A stretch of 64,000 nucleotides of DNA. Source: Vibrio aphrogenes. Its GTDB lineage: Bacteria; Pseudomonadota; Gammaproteobacteria; Enterobacterales; Vibrionaceae. Both the position numbers and the translations under genes were made by a program. This document shows positions 24,233 through 31,711 of this stretch, one piece after another; the first letter of the stretch is position 1; the number at the start of each line of letters is the position of its first letter. The DNA is taken from contig NZ_AP018690.1 in assembly GCF_002157735.2 (NCBI RefSeq), positions 124,001 through 188,000 of the forward strand, read 5' to 3'. The notes below the pieces were generated by a model. That model was given only the letters and a program-made list of their open reading frames with translations. It had not been told where the DNA came from and made no database searches.

Positions 24233-25276
24233 ATGTCGATTATTCAAGCTGCCAACCCCCAAATGCCTGTTTGTAAGGCGCTGACTTCGTTCGCGTTAAT
24301 CGCCACTCTTGCTAGTGGTGTTGCTGATGCGGCAGAGAAGTCAATCACCGTAGGAGCATTGCGCTTTACGAGCCATGCGGCCACGTTTGTAGCGGTTGAA
24401 AAAGGCTATTTCAAACAACAAGGTTTGGATGTTAAGCTGAAGTTTTTCCAAGCAGCGCAACCTATGGCAGTCGCAGTGGCTTCAGGAGATGTGGATTACG
24501 CCGTAACCGCTATGTCGGGTGGATTGATTTCATTAGCTGATAAAGGGGCAATCAAAGTGATTGGGGGTTCTTTGTCAGAAGATCCCAATATTGACGGTCA
24601 GAAAATTGTGGTCTCCAATAAAGCTTATGAGGCAGGTTTAACCGATCCTTCGAAATTGGATGGTAAAAGCTGGGCGATTTCTCAATCCGGTTCGTCATTT
24701 CATTATGTGGGTTCACAACTTGAGCAGCAAGAAGGTATCACTTTAAAATACAAGCCATTACAGAAAGTGGGTGCCATTATTGGTGCACTAAAAACTGGGC
24801 AAGTGGATGCTTGGTCTATCGTGCCTCATATTGCCAAACCATTAGCCGAAAGCGGCGCTATTCATATTATTGGTAATGTGTCGGATTTCTTACCCCATTA
24901 TCAAGTGACTACCATCTTTACCTCGACCAAAAATGCCAAAGAAGAACGGGCACAAACTCAAGCGTTTTTAACCGCCTTAGCGCAAGGAGCGGCAGATTAT
25001 AATGCGGCCATGATTGATAAAACGGACAGCCCGCAAGCAATGGTAAGCTTAATTCATCAATATATTTATACCGATCAACCCATCGAAAAAGCCGCTCCTA
25101 GCATTATTAATGGTTCGATGCGCTTAAATGCCGGTAATTATCTCAATATGAGCTCTCTACAAAGCCAACTGCATTGGTTACAAAAAGAGAAGATGGTCAA
25201 AGCAGATATTCAACTGAGCGATATTGTTGATACCAGCTATGTCAAAACAGTGAACGATTCAGGCGCTGAAAAATAA
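24233..25276 (+). CDS. ABC substrate-binding protein (SsuA/TauA/NrtA type)
   Basis: A 347-residue protein from the ATG at 24233 (AAGGA eight bases upstream; the in-frame ATG at 24191 lacks one). The export signal is ALTSFALIATLASGVADA. The NMT1/SsuA-like fold shows RFTSHAATFVAVEKGYFKQQGLDVKL, VASGDVDYAVTA and KSWAISQSGSSFHYVGSQL. This cluster binds aliphatic sulfonates, taurine, nitrate or thiamine precursors. It is followed at once by its ATPase and permease genes. No sulfonatase gene is present, so the ligand is open. Confidence 0.87.
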   Translation: MSIIQAANPQMPVCKALTSFALIATLASGVADAAEKSITVGALRFTSHAATFVAVEKGYFKQQGLDVKLKFFQAAQPMAVAVASGDVDYAVTAMSGGLISLADKGAIKVIGGSLSEDPNIDGQKIVVSNKAYEAGLTDPSKLDGKSWAISQSGSSFHYVGSQLEQQEGITLKYKPLQKVGAIIGALKTGQVDAWSIVPHIAKPLAESGAIHIIGNVSDFLPHYQVTTIFTSTKNAKEERAQTQAFLTALAQGAADYNAAMIDKTDSPQAMVSLIHQYIYTDQPIEKAAPSIINGSMRLNAGNYLNMSSLQSQLHWLQKEKMVKADIQLSDIVDTSYVKTVNDSGAEK

Positions 25277-25287
25277 GGTTTAAGTGA

Positions 25288-26055
25288 ATGAATTTAATCA
25301 TTGAAAATCTCAGTCACCATTATGGCGAGATGCCGGTATTGCAAGACATCTCATTAGATATTCCTACCGGAAAAATTGTGTGTATTGTCGGCCCATCAGG
25401 ATGCGGAAAATCCACATTATTACGCATGATTGGTGGCTTGGAGCAGGCCAGCTCAGGGCAGATCTTACAAGTGGGAGAACCTCCACAAGAGTGCTTAAAT
25501 CCGCTGACTTATGTCTTTCAAGATTTTGCTCTGCTGCCTTGGCGTACGGTGGAAGGCAATATCAGTCTAGTGTTAGAAGATCATAAATTGAATAAACAAC
25601 AACAAGCGTCGATCATTACCGATGTATTGAGTCGCACGAATTTAACGGATTTTCGTCAAGCTCTGCCCAAACAATTGTCTGGTGGCATGAAGCAGCGAGT
25701 GGCGATTGCGCGTGCGTTGGCGGTTAAACCGGCAGTGATGTTAATGGATGAACCGCTTTCAGCACTGGATAGCCAAACTCGTGAGCTGTTAATGGACGAT
25801 TTAGTGAATCTGTGGAGTCATGCGCCTTTTACCGCAGTCTATGTGACTCACAATCTCAATGAAGCGGTGCGTTTAGGGCATAAAATTGTGGTGTTATCTC
25901 GTCGGCCGGGCTGCATTCATGAAGTCGTTAATATTGAGACGCCATTAAATGAAAGACACAACAGTGATCCGGCATTAGCAGAAAAACAAGCTTACTTATG
26001 GCAATTGATGCGTGAAGAAGCCATGGCGGCAGAAGGAGAGTTAATTGATGGATAA
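25288..26055 (+). CDS. ABC transporter ATP-binding protein (SsuB/TauB type)
   Basis: A 255-residue ATPase with Walker A GPSGCGKST near residue 36, Q-loop FQDFALLPW, signature LSGGMKQR, Walker B AVMLMDEP and switch VYVTHNLNEA. The length without a C-terminal regulatory domain fits the sulfonate/nitrate/taurine class. It starts 11 bases after the binding-protein gene and overlaps the permease by 8 bases. Confidence 0.92.
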   Translation: MNLIIENLSHHYGEMPVLQDISLDIPTGKIVCIVGPSGCGKSTLLRMIGGLEQASSGQILQVGEPPQECLNPLTYVFQDFALLPWRTVEGNISLVLEDHKLNKQQQASIITDVLSRTNLTDFRQALPKQLSGGMKQRVAIARALAVKPAVMLMDEPLSALDSQTRELLMDDLVNLWSHAPFTAVYVTHNLNEAVRLGHKIVVLSRRPGCIHEVVNIETPLNERHNSDPALAEKQAYLWQLMREEAMAAEGELIDG

Positions 26056-26881
26056 GCTTTCTGCAGGACACGTTGAGGCTGACCAATCTCACGTACACAA
26101 CCAAACCCCAGTGCCATTTCGTGGTGGTGGTTTTGCCCCGCAAGCGAAACCTTGGGTTGGCTTTTTGGTGTTTGTTGCCTTGATTGCACTGTTAGAAATG
26201 GGGACTCGAAGCGGTGTCATTTCTTCATTGACCGTACCTCAACCTTCTAATGTTTGGCATACCTTTGTTGATTTATATCAAAGTGGTCAGCTGTGGCAAC
26301 AATTAATCCCCTCATTAACCCGCTTAGCGGTCGGCGCGACCATAGGTGTATTCTTGGGGATCAGCTTAGGCATCATGATTGGTTTGTTCTCATTGGCAAG
26401 AGCCGGTTTGGTGCCTTTGATTTCGGCGATTTTCCCGATTCCTAAAATTGCGTTATTGCCACTGTTTGTGATTTGGTTTGGTATTGATGAAGCGTCGAAA
26501 TACGCTTTAATTGCCTTTGGAACATTTACCCCAACTGTAGTAGCAACTTATGGCGCGGTAGATAATGTCGATCGTTCATTGATTCGCATGGGGCAAAGCT
26601 TTTCCATGTCGTGGTTTTCGATTGTGCGCAAAATTGTATTGCCGGGAGCCATGCCGGGAATTTTATCAGGCTTACGAGTGAGTCTTGCCATCGCCATTAT
26701 TTTATTGGTCGCTGCAGAAATGCTGGGCGCAGAATACGGCATTGGAGCGTATATTCTTGAGGCGGGTTCTCTGTATGACTTAGAACGTTTATTTACAGGG
26801 GTGGCAATTTTATCGCTCTTAGGTGTCATGATCAGTTTCATCATAACGCAAATAGAAAAGCACCTGTTGAAGTGGCGATAA
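26048..26881 (+). CDS. ABC transporter permease (SsuC/TauC type)
   Basis: A 277-residue protein from the ATG at 26048 (AAGGAG upstream; the TTG at 26045 is in frame but unlikely). It has six transmembrane segments starting PWVGFLVFVALIALLEMG, with the coupling loop ALIAFGTFTPTVVATYGAV and the GILSGLRVSLAIAIILLVAAEMLGAEYGIG block typical of this class. It is the last gene of the operon. A MITE copy was inserted 20 bases after its stop codon. Confidence 0.92.
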   Translation: MDKLSAGHVEADQSHVHNQTPVPFRGGGFAPQAKPWVGFLVFVALIALLEMGTRSGVISSLTVPQPSNVWHTFVDLYQSGQLWQQLIPSLTRLAVGATIGVFLGISLGIMIGLFSLARAGLVPLISAIFPIPKIALLPLFVIWFGIDEASKYALIAFGTFTPTVVATYGAVDNVDRSLIRMGQSFSMSWFSIVRKIVLPGAMPGILSGLRVSLAIAIILLVAAEMLGAEYGIGAYILEAGSLYDLERLFTGVAILSLLGVMISFIITQIEKHLLKWR

Positions 26882-26901
26882 ACTTCAACTGAGGTTAATA
26901 A

Positions 26902-27130
26902 ACCTCAGCTGCGGATAACTAGAAGTCACTCAATACAGCTCTTTGGGCGTCTAACTTCGTTAAAATCAACGCAATAGGCCAGCTATTGACTTATGATTTT
27001 GCCTTGTTAGCCATCCCAAATTGCAATATTGAGAGAAAGTAATCAACCCTATGTACCTGATGGATTTTTTATCTTTTATATATCATAAGGTTAGACTTGT
27101 TATTGTGACACTCTTATCCGCAGTTGAGGT
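26902..27130 (+). mobile_element. MITE-like element, copy A (229 bp)
   Basis: The element begins ACCTCAGCTGCGGATAA (26902-26918) and ends with the complement of ACCTCAACTGCGGATAA (27114-27130): 17-bp terminal inverted repeats with one mismatch. It is flanked by the direct repeat TAATAA (26896-26901 and 27131-27136). The same 229 bases recur at 34415-34643 with only two differences and a different flanking duplication. No reading frame encodes a transposase, so it must be mobilised in trans. The bases just upstream (26882-26898) resemble the terminal repeat at 14 of 17 positions, perhaps an older end. Confidence 0.88.
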
Positions 27131-27172
27131 TAATAACTTTCTTTATCTGAACGGGAATATTCAAGCGATAAA

Positions 27173-27204
27173 AAAGAGGCCACTTCACAAGATGTGGCCT
27201 CTTT
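27173..27204 (-). terminator. strong terminator after the DUF3297 gene
   Basis: AAAGAGGCCAC (27173-27183) pairs perfectly with GTGGCCTCTTT (27194-27204). The minus strand continues into a T-rich tail, 27 bases after the stop codon. The plus strand also ends in T, so it may work in both directions. Confidence 0.88.
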
Positions 27205-27230
27205 AACATGTTAGCTTTAGTCAGTAACGA

Positions 27231-27479
27231 TTATTGGTAATACGCTTCTACTGTGCCTTTAAGTTTGATCAGCATTGGGTTGCCAAAGCGATCTTTTGCT
27301 TTTGGAGAGGCAATTTTTACCCAACCTTCGCTAATGCAGTATTCTTCTACATCGGTACGTTCTTTGCCGTTAAAACGGATACCGATTGGGTATTCAAAGC
27401 ATTCAGCCACATAGTGTGGGCTGCGTGGATTGCCTGCTAGGTGATCCGGTAATGCTGGCTTTTGGTTAGTCTCGCTCAT
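27231..27479 (-). CDS. DUF3297 family protein
   Basis: An 82-residue protein from the ATG at 27479 (an ATG two codons earlier, 27485, is also possible). It matches the DUF3297 family along its whole length: LPDHLAGNPRSPHYVAECFEYPIGIRFNGKERTDVEEYC and WVKIASPKAKDRFGNPMLIKLKG. It is a compact conserved proteobacterial protein of unknown function. It appears to be monocistronic, with its own terminator. Confidence 0.9.
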   Translation of the reverse strand: MSETNQKPALPDHLAGNPRSPHYVAECFEYPIGIRFNGKERTDVEEYCISEGWVKIASPKAKDRFGNPMLIKLKGTVEAYYQ

Positions 27480-27644
27480 GGTCATTGCCTATGTTTTATT
27501 ATAAAGGGAAATCAAAGAGCGCCATTGTAGACAAGGGAAGCGGTTGGCTCAAGGTCGAAATGATGCCTTACACTGAAAGACGGCATCAAGTGCTCATACC
27601 AACCCGACTCCGTCGCCTTTAAGAGCAATAATTTCATGCGTTTC

Positions 27645-30491
27645 CTATTGTGAAGGTGGTAAAGGTGAGGTTGCTTCATCCACCAAATACAAAATGGATT
27701 GATAGGGAATACCACTATGATGTGATAAGCCAATTTCACAGGTTAAGCTATTACTAAATCCACGGCTACAATGAGTTGGCACTTGTGGTTTGAGTGGGGC
27801 CAGCGCCGCCGCATTGAGCTCAGGAGTATTAAACCCTTTGTCACCTGCCCAGCCACAACATTGAATGTGTTGTGGCACCACTACCGTTTTAGCACATTGC
27901 TTCGCCAGCGTTAACATGGTATCAGCGAGACCTAAGGTTCGAGTGCTACAGGTAATATGCAGCATGACGGTTTCATTAAGTGGCGTGAAGTGGAGATAAG
28001 GCGTGAGATGCTTCATCACAAATTCAGAAGGCTCAAACACCGACATAGGCTTACTAAATTGTTCTAAGCTTTGTTTAGCGCACGGGCTGGTATCCATTAA
28101 AATAGGGTACAAACCTTGGTGACTGGCTTGCCAAAGTTTCTCTTCTAATTGATTGGCTTTGCTATCACCTAATTCGTCAAACCCTTTGCTCTTATAAGGC
28201 ATACCACAACATTGAGCGCTTAAATTTTTAGGCAAAATGATATCAAAGCCAGCTTTTTTGAGTAGCGACATGGTTACTTTGGTGAGCTCGGCGGCGCCAC
28301 TATTGGAGCCGGCAGTGCGGCTGATGCAAGAGGGAAAATACACCACTTTGCGATGCTGGACATCGGCAATTTTGAAACGATCTTGGGCGGCTCTTTTTTG
28401 GGTGTCCATCGGCAGTTTATGGTGATTACCATCGGGGATTTCAGGAAGCCAAAGTGGCACTCGCTGTCTGCTGAGTTGACGAATCCCAGTGCTGACACCA
28501 GAGAGAACCCGCGGTCCTACCAATTTGCGCAGAATATGATTGATCTTGAGGCCCGTTTGAAGGGTGCTGGTGGTGCGAGCAAAGTGTTCGTGTGTCCAGC
28601 GGGCAATTAAAGGGGCTTGTGGGTATTGTTGGCGGCGCAATTTTTTGATTAAGTCACCGGTATTAATGCCGACCGGACAACGCTGCTCGCACAGTCCTGT
28701 TGCCGCGCATGTTTCAATACCTTGGTAATGAAAGAGCTTTTCTAATTCTGAGGCACTGGCTTTGCCGTCACGTTTTTGCTGTTGTAACTCTCGATACAGA
28801 ACAATGCGTTGGCGAGGCGAGAGACTTAAAGTGCGAGAAGGGCATACCGCTTCACAAAAGCCACATTCGATACAGCGATCAACCAAGTCATCGGCTTGTG
28901 GCATCGGTTTGAGATGGGTTAAATGGGCATCCGAATCGTTATTAATGATCACGCCTGGGTTGAGCAAACCTTGTGGATCAAACAGGCGCTTAATTTCTTG
29001 CATTAAGCGATAGCCTTGTTTACCCCACTCCAATTCCACATAAGGGGCCATATTGCGGCCCGTGCCGTGTTCGGCTTTCAGTGAACCTTGATATTTGACC
29101 GCCACCAGTTGAGTGACGTCATCCATAAATTGGCCATAACGCTCAATTTCTTTTGGGTCTTCAAAGCCTTGAGTGAAGACAAAGTGCAGGTTGCCATCTA
29201 ACGCATGACCAAAAATGATGCCCTCATCGTAACCATATTGCTCAAAGAGTTGCTGTAATTCGCGCACGCCTTGCGCCAAGTGTTCGACGGGGAAGGCCAC
29301 GTCTTCAATAATGACCGTAGTGCCTGCTTCTCGTACTGCGCCAACGGCCGGAAAAAGCCCTTTACGAATATTCCATAAGTTCGCAACGATATTTGGATCG
29401 CGAGTAAAAGACACCGACTGAATAATATTGAATGGTTGAACTCGCGCTAAAATCGCATCACATTGAGCGTGCAGTGCGTGCTCATCGGTGGCATGAGATT
29501 CAATGAGTAACGCCGCCGCTTCGAGATCGAGTTGTGTGATAAAACTGGGCATGCCCGGCTTGTTGGCTATCGAGCGTAAAGAACGTCCATCCATCATCTC
29601 AACCGCAGCCACATGGGTATTGGCAAGTGCGCTCACTGCTTGGCTGGCTTGTTCAATATCTGCAAACACCAGCAAGGCAGACGCTTTATGTTGGTGGTCT
29701 TCAACGGTGTGATAAGTGATGTCGGCAATAAAGCCTAATGTGCCTTCAGAGCCGATCATCAAATGTTGAATGATCTGAATAGGATCGCTGAAATCGACCA
29801 AAGCATTAATGGCATAGCCTGTGGTATTTTTGAGGCGATATTTGTGCTGAATTAAGTGTGCCAGTTCGTGATCGGCTTTGGTTTGTTCTGCCAGTTCGGC
29901 AATTTGCGCAAGGAATTTAGGATGCAGATTTTTAAACGATTGAATGCTGCTTGGATTACCGGTATCTAAAATACTGCCATCAGAAAACGCAATTTTCATG
30001 CTCTCTACGGTTTGATAGGAGTTTTGCGCAGTCCCGCAACACATGCCACTGGCATTATTAGCGGCAATTCCGCCAATTTTACAGGCATTAATGGACGCTG
30101 GATCGGGGCCGATTTTTCGTCCGAATGGTGCAAGATATTGGTTAGCATCTGCTCCTATGACCCCAGGTTGTAAAGAAATACGCTGTCCATTTTCATGGAT
30201 ATGATAGTCACGCCAATCATCGGTTAAGGTGATTAATACTGAGTCAGAAATTGCTTGCCCGGATAAACTCGTGCCTGCTGCCCGGAAGGTAAATGGCAGT
30301 TCTAATGTGCGGCAGCAGCGCATGGTATAGAGCACTTCTTCAAGATCTTTGAGCCGTAATACGATTTTGGGTATTAAGCGATAAAAGCTGGCATCTGTGC
30401 CATAAGCTAAACATTGATCGTGTTGAGTGATGATACGAGAGGCGTCGATTCTCTTGGCCAAGGCGTGCGCTAGTTGCGAGTAAATATCCAT
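27645..30491 (-). CDS. FAD/4Fe-4S D-lactate-type dehydrogenase (Dld-II/YdiJ-like fusion)
   Basis: A 948-residue fusion. An FAD-binding PCMH domain (about 20-270; RAAGTSLSGQAISDSVLITL, GGIAANNASGMCCG) is followed by the FAD-oxidase C domain to about 520 (HALDGNLHFVF, KAEHGTGRN). Next comes a pair of 4Fe-4S clusters (CIECGFCEAVCPS and CAATGLCEQRCPVG), then two CCG domains (AQCCGMPYKSKG, IQCCGWAGDKG). GlcD and GlcF activities are thus joined in one chain. Shewanella Dld-II oxidises D-lactate to pyruvate and E. coli YdiJ oxidises D-2-hydroxyglutarate; length favours the former. It is membrane-associated and passes electrons to the quinone pool. Confidence 0.9.
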   Translation of the reverse strand: MDIYSQLAHALAKRIDASRIITQHDQCLAYGTDASFYRLIPKIVLRLKDLEEVLYTMRCCRTLELPFTFRAAGTSLSGQAISDSVLITLTDDWRDYHIHENGQRISLQPGVIGADANQYLAPFGRKIGPDPASINACKIGGIAANNASGMCCGTAQNSYQTVESMKIAFSDGSILDTGNPSSIQSFKNLHPKFLAQIAELAEQTKADHELAHLIQHKYRLKNTTGYAINALVDFSDPIQIIQHLMIGSEGTLGFIADITYHTVEDHQHKASALLVFADIEQASQAVSALANTHVAAVEMMDGRSLRSIANKPGMPSFITQLDLEAAALLIESHATDEHALHAQCDAILARVQPFNIIQSVSFTRDPNIVANLWNIRKGLFPAVGAVREAGTTVIIEDVAFPVEHLAQGVRELQQLFEQYGYDEGIIFGHALDGNLHFVFTQGFEDPKEIERYGQFMDDVTQLVAVKYQGSLKAEHGTGRNMAPYVELEWGKQGYRLMQEIKRLFDPQGLLNPGVIINNDSDAHLTHLKPMPQADDLVDRCIECGFCEAVCPSRTLSLSPRQRIVLYRELQQQKRDGKASASELEKLFHYQGIETCAATGLCEQRCPVGINTGDLIKKLRRQQYPQAPLIARWTHEHFARTTSTLQTGLKINHILRKLVGPRVLSGVSTGIRQLSRQRVPLWLPEIPDGNHHKLPMDTQKRAAQDRFKIADVQHRKVVYFPSCISRTAGSNSGAAELTKVTMSLLKKAGFDIILPKNLSAQCCGMPYKSKGFDELGDSKANQLEEKLWQASHQGLYPILMDTSPCAKQSLEQFSKPMSVFEPSEFVMKHLTPYLHFTPLNETVMLHITCSTRTLGLADTMLTLAKQCAKTVVVPQHIQCCGWAGDKGFNTPELNAAALAPLKPQVPTHCSRGFSNSLTCEIGLSHHSGIPYQSILYLVDEATSPLPPSQ

Positions 30492-30679
30492 ACTTCCTGC
30501 TTCTCATTGTCTCAGTAAGAGATCTTTATTATCAATATATTATCGAATTGAATTCAGTATAGAGCGTGTTGAATATAACCTAAAGTCATGAGCGGATAAT
30601 TTGTCGTGAATGTCTGTTTATCCAGCAACATTGGTGCGTCATTAATTCGTGTGTCATGACGGTAGCGAGATAACACAAA

Positions 30680-30700
30680 AAGGCAGCACACGGCTGCCTT
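30680..30700 (-). terminator. intrinsic terminator after nfsB, minus strand
   Basis: AAGGCAGC (30680-30687) pairs with GCTGCCTT (30693-30700), loop ACACG. On the minus strand it is followed by T residues. Confidence 0.85.
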
Positions 30701-30722
30701 GTTGTCATCAGTTATGCAAAAT

Positions 30723-31379
30723 TTATAGCGTAATTAACACGTCTTCTGCGGCTAAACGAGATTTTGGCAGCTTAGCATTGTAGTCTTCCACGGCGTCATG
30801 ATAGCCAATTGCTAGAGCAACATGACATTCATAACCATCTAATTCTGCAGCAAATTCTTTCCCTATTAGCTCGGAGTCAACGCCTTCCATAGTGGTGGAA
30901 TCAATGCCTAAACGCGCCAAAGTGTGCAGTGCATTTCCTAAAGCAAGGTAGGTTTGAGATTTAGTCCAACCGTCATTAAAACCTTGTTCATTGGTGTTTA
31001 AATCGACGAAAGCAAAGGCCCCAAAGGCTTGTTGTTTTTCTTCAGGCTTATTACGGCCATCGGCGATGCCTTTATCGATCACTTTTTCATAATCGGCTTT
31101 GGTGTATTGCAGCTTGTGAGCAAACAAAATAATGTGCGAGGCAGTTGTTGCATGCGGCTGATTAAATTGGAATTTATTTGCAAAAGTTTGGTGGAAGCGT
31201 TGTTTAGCTTCATCGGATTCTAAAACTACAAATTTCCAAGGTTGCGAGTTAATCGAAGACGCCGATAGACGGATCGCATCGGTTAATGTTTGCATGTCTT
31301 CTGTTGAGACTTTTTTACTTGAGTCGTAACGTTTTGCAGTGTAGCGAGATTCTAAGTCTTTAATAATTTGGTTTGTCAT
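30723..31379 (-). CDS. nfsB: oxygen-insensitive NAD(P)H nitroreductase / FRase I
   Basis: A 218-residue FMN flavoprotein with the family marks SASSINSQPWKFVVLES (FMN phosphate and ring contacts), the FGAFAFVDLNTNEQGFNDGW region, and ATMEG/YHVALAIGY-type C-terminal segments (here TTMEGVDSELIGKEF and CHVALAIGY). NfsB enzymes reduce nitroaromatics, quinones and flavins by two-electron steps. A CRP-like site and a 16-mer shared with the pirin gene lie upstream. It is monocistronic with its own terminator. Confidence 0.92.
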   Translation of the reverse strand: MTNQIIKDLESRYTAKRYDSSKKVSTEDMQTLTDAIRLSASSINSQPWKFVVLESDEAKQRFHQTFANKFQFNQPHATTASHIILFAHKLQYTKADYEKVIDKGIADGRNKPEEKQQAFGAFAFVDLNTNEQGFNDGWTKSQTYLALGNALHTLARLGIDSTTMEGVDSELIGKEFAAELDGYECHVALAIGYHDAVEDYNAKLPKSRLAAEDVLITL

Positions 31380-31438
31380 GTCTATTCCTTAATGAGCAGC
31401 AAAATAAGCGCTTTTTTGATAATGACTATTGTATCAAG

Positions 31439-31454
31439 CGTGATCAAGTTCACA
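31439..31454. promoter_or_regulatory. CRP-like site upstream of nfsB
   Basis: CGTGATCAAGTTCACA fits TGTGA-N6-TCACA with a single mismatch and lies 60 bases upstream of the nfsB start codon. Confidence 0.6.
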
Positions 31455-31474
31455 CTGTGATTTATTTGATGGCT

Positions 31475-31490
31475 TTGTTCGAAAAATTTG
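31475..31490. promoter_or_regulatory. 16-bp element shared with the pirin upstream region, copy 2
   Basis: TTGTTCGAAAAATTTG, identical to 23946-23961, about 96 bases upstream of nfsB in the same orientation relative to the minus-strand gene as at the pirin locus. Confidence 0.45.
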
Positions 31491-31711
31491 TTCAAGCCAA
31501 ATCGGGTGGTTAATTAATGAACACTTGAACAAGAAAAGAACTTAAATCACTCTAATAAAAATGAATTTCAGCTATTCTTTATACCCAAGTGGCCTAAAGA
31601 TGCAGACTTCATATCTATCATCCAAGTCCTTAGGCAAGAAAAGATTTATGCGAAATGAGCACCTTTCAAGTAAATCTGATATCACAAAGACTAATTAAGT
31701 AGGGATTGCTT

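Larger units (their letters stand above)
31380..31711. other. divergent control region, nfsB / lon-like gene
   Basis: About 330 bases. It contains a CRP-like site at 31439, the 16-mer shared with the pirin region at 31475, and the ribosome site of the protease gene. Otherwise AT-rich without recognisable genes. Confidence 0.55.
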
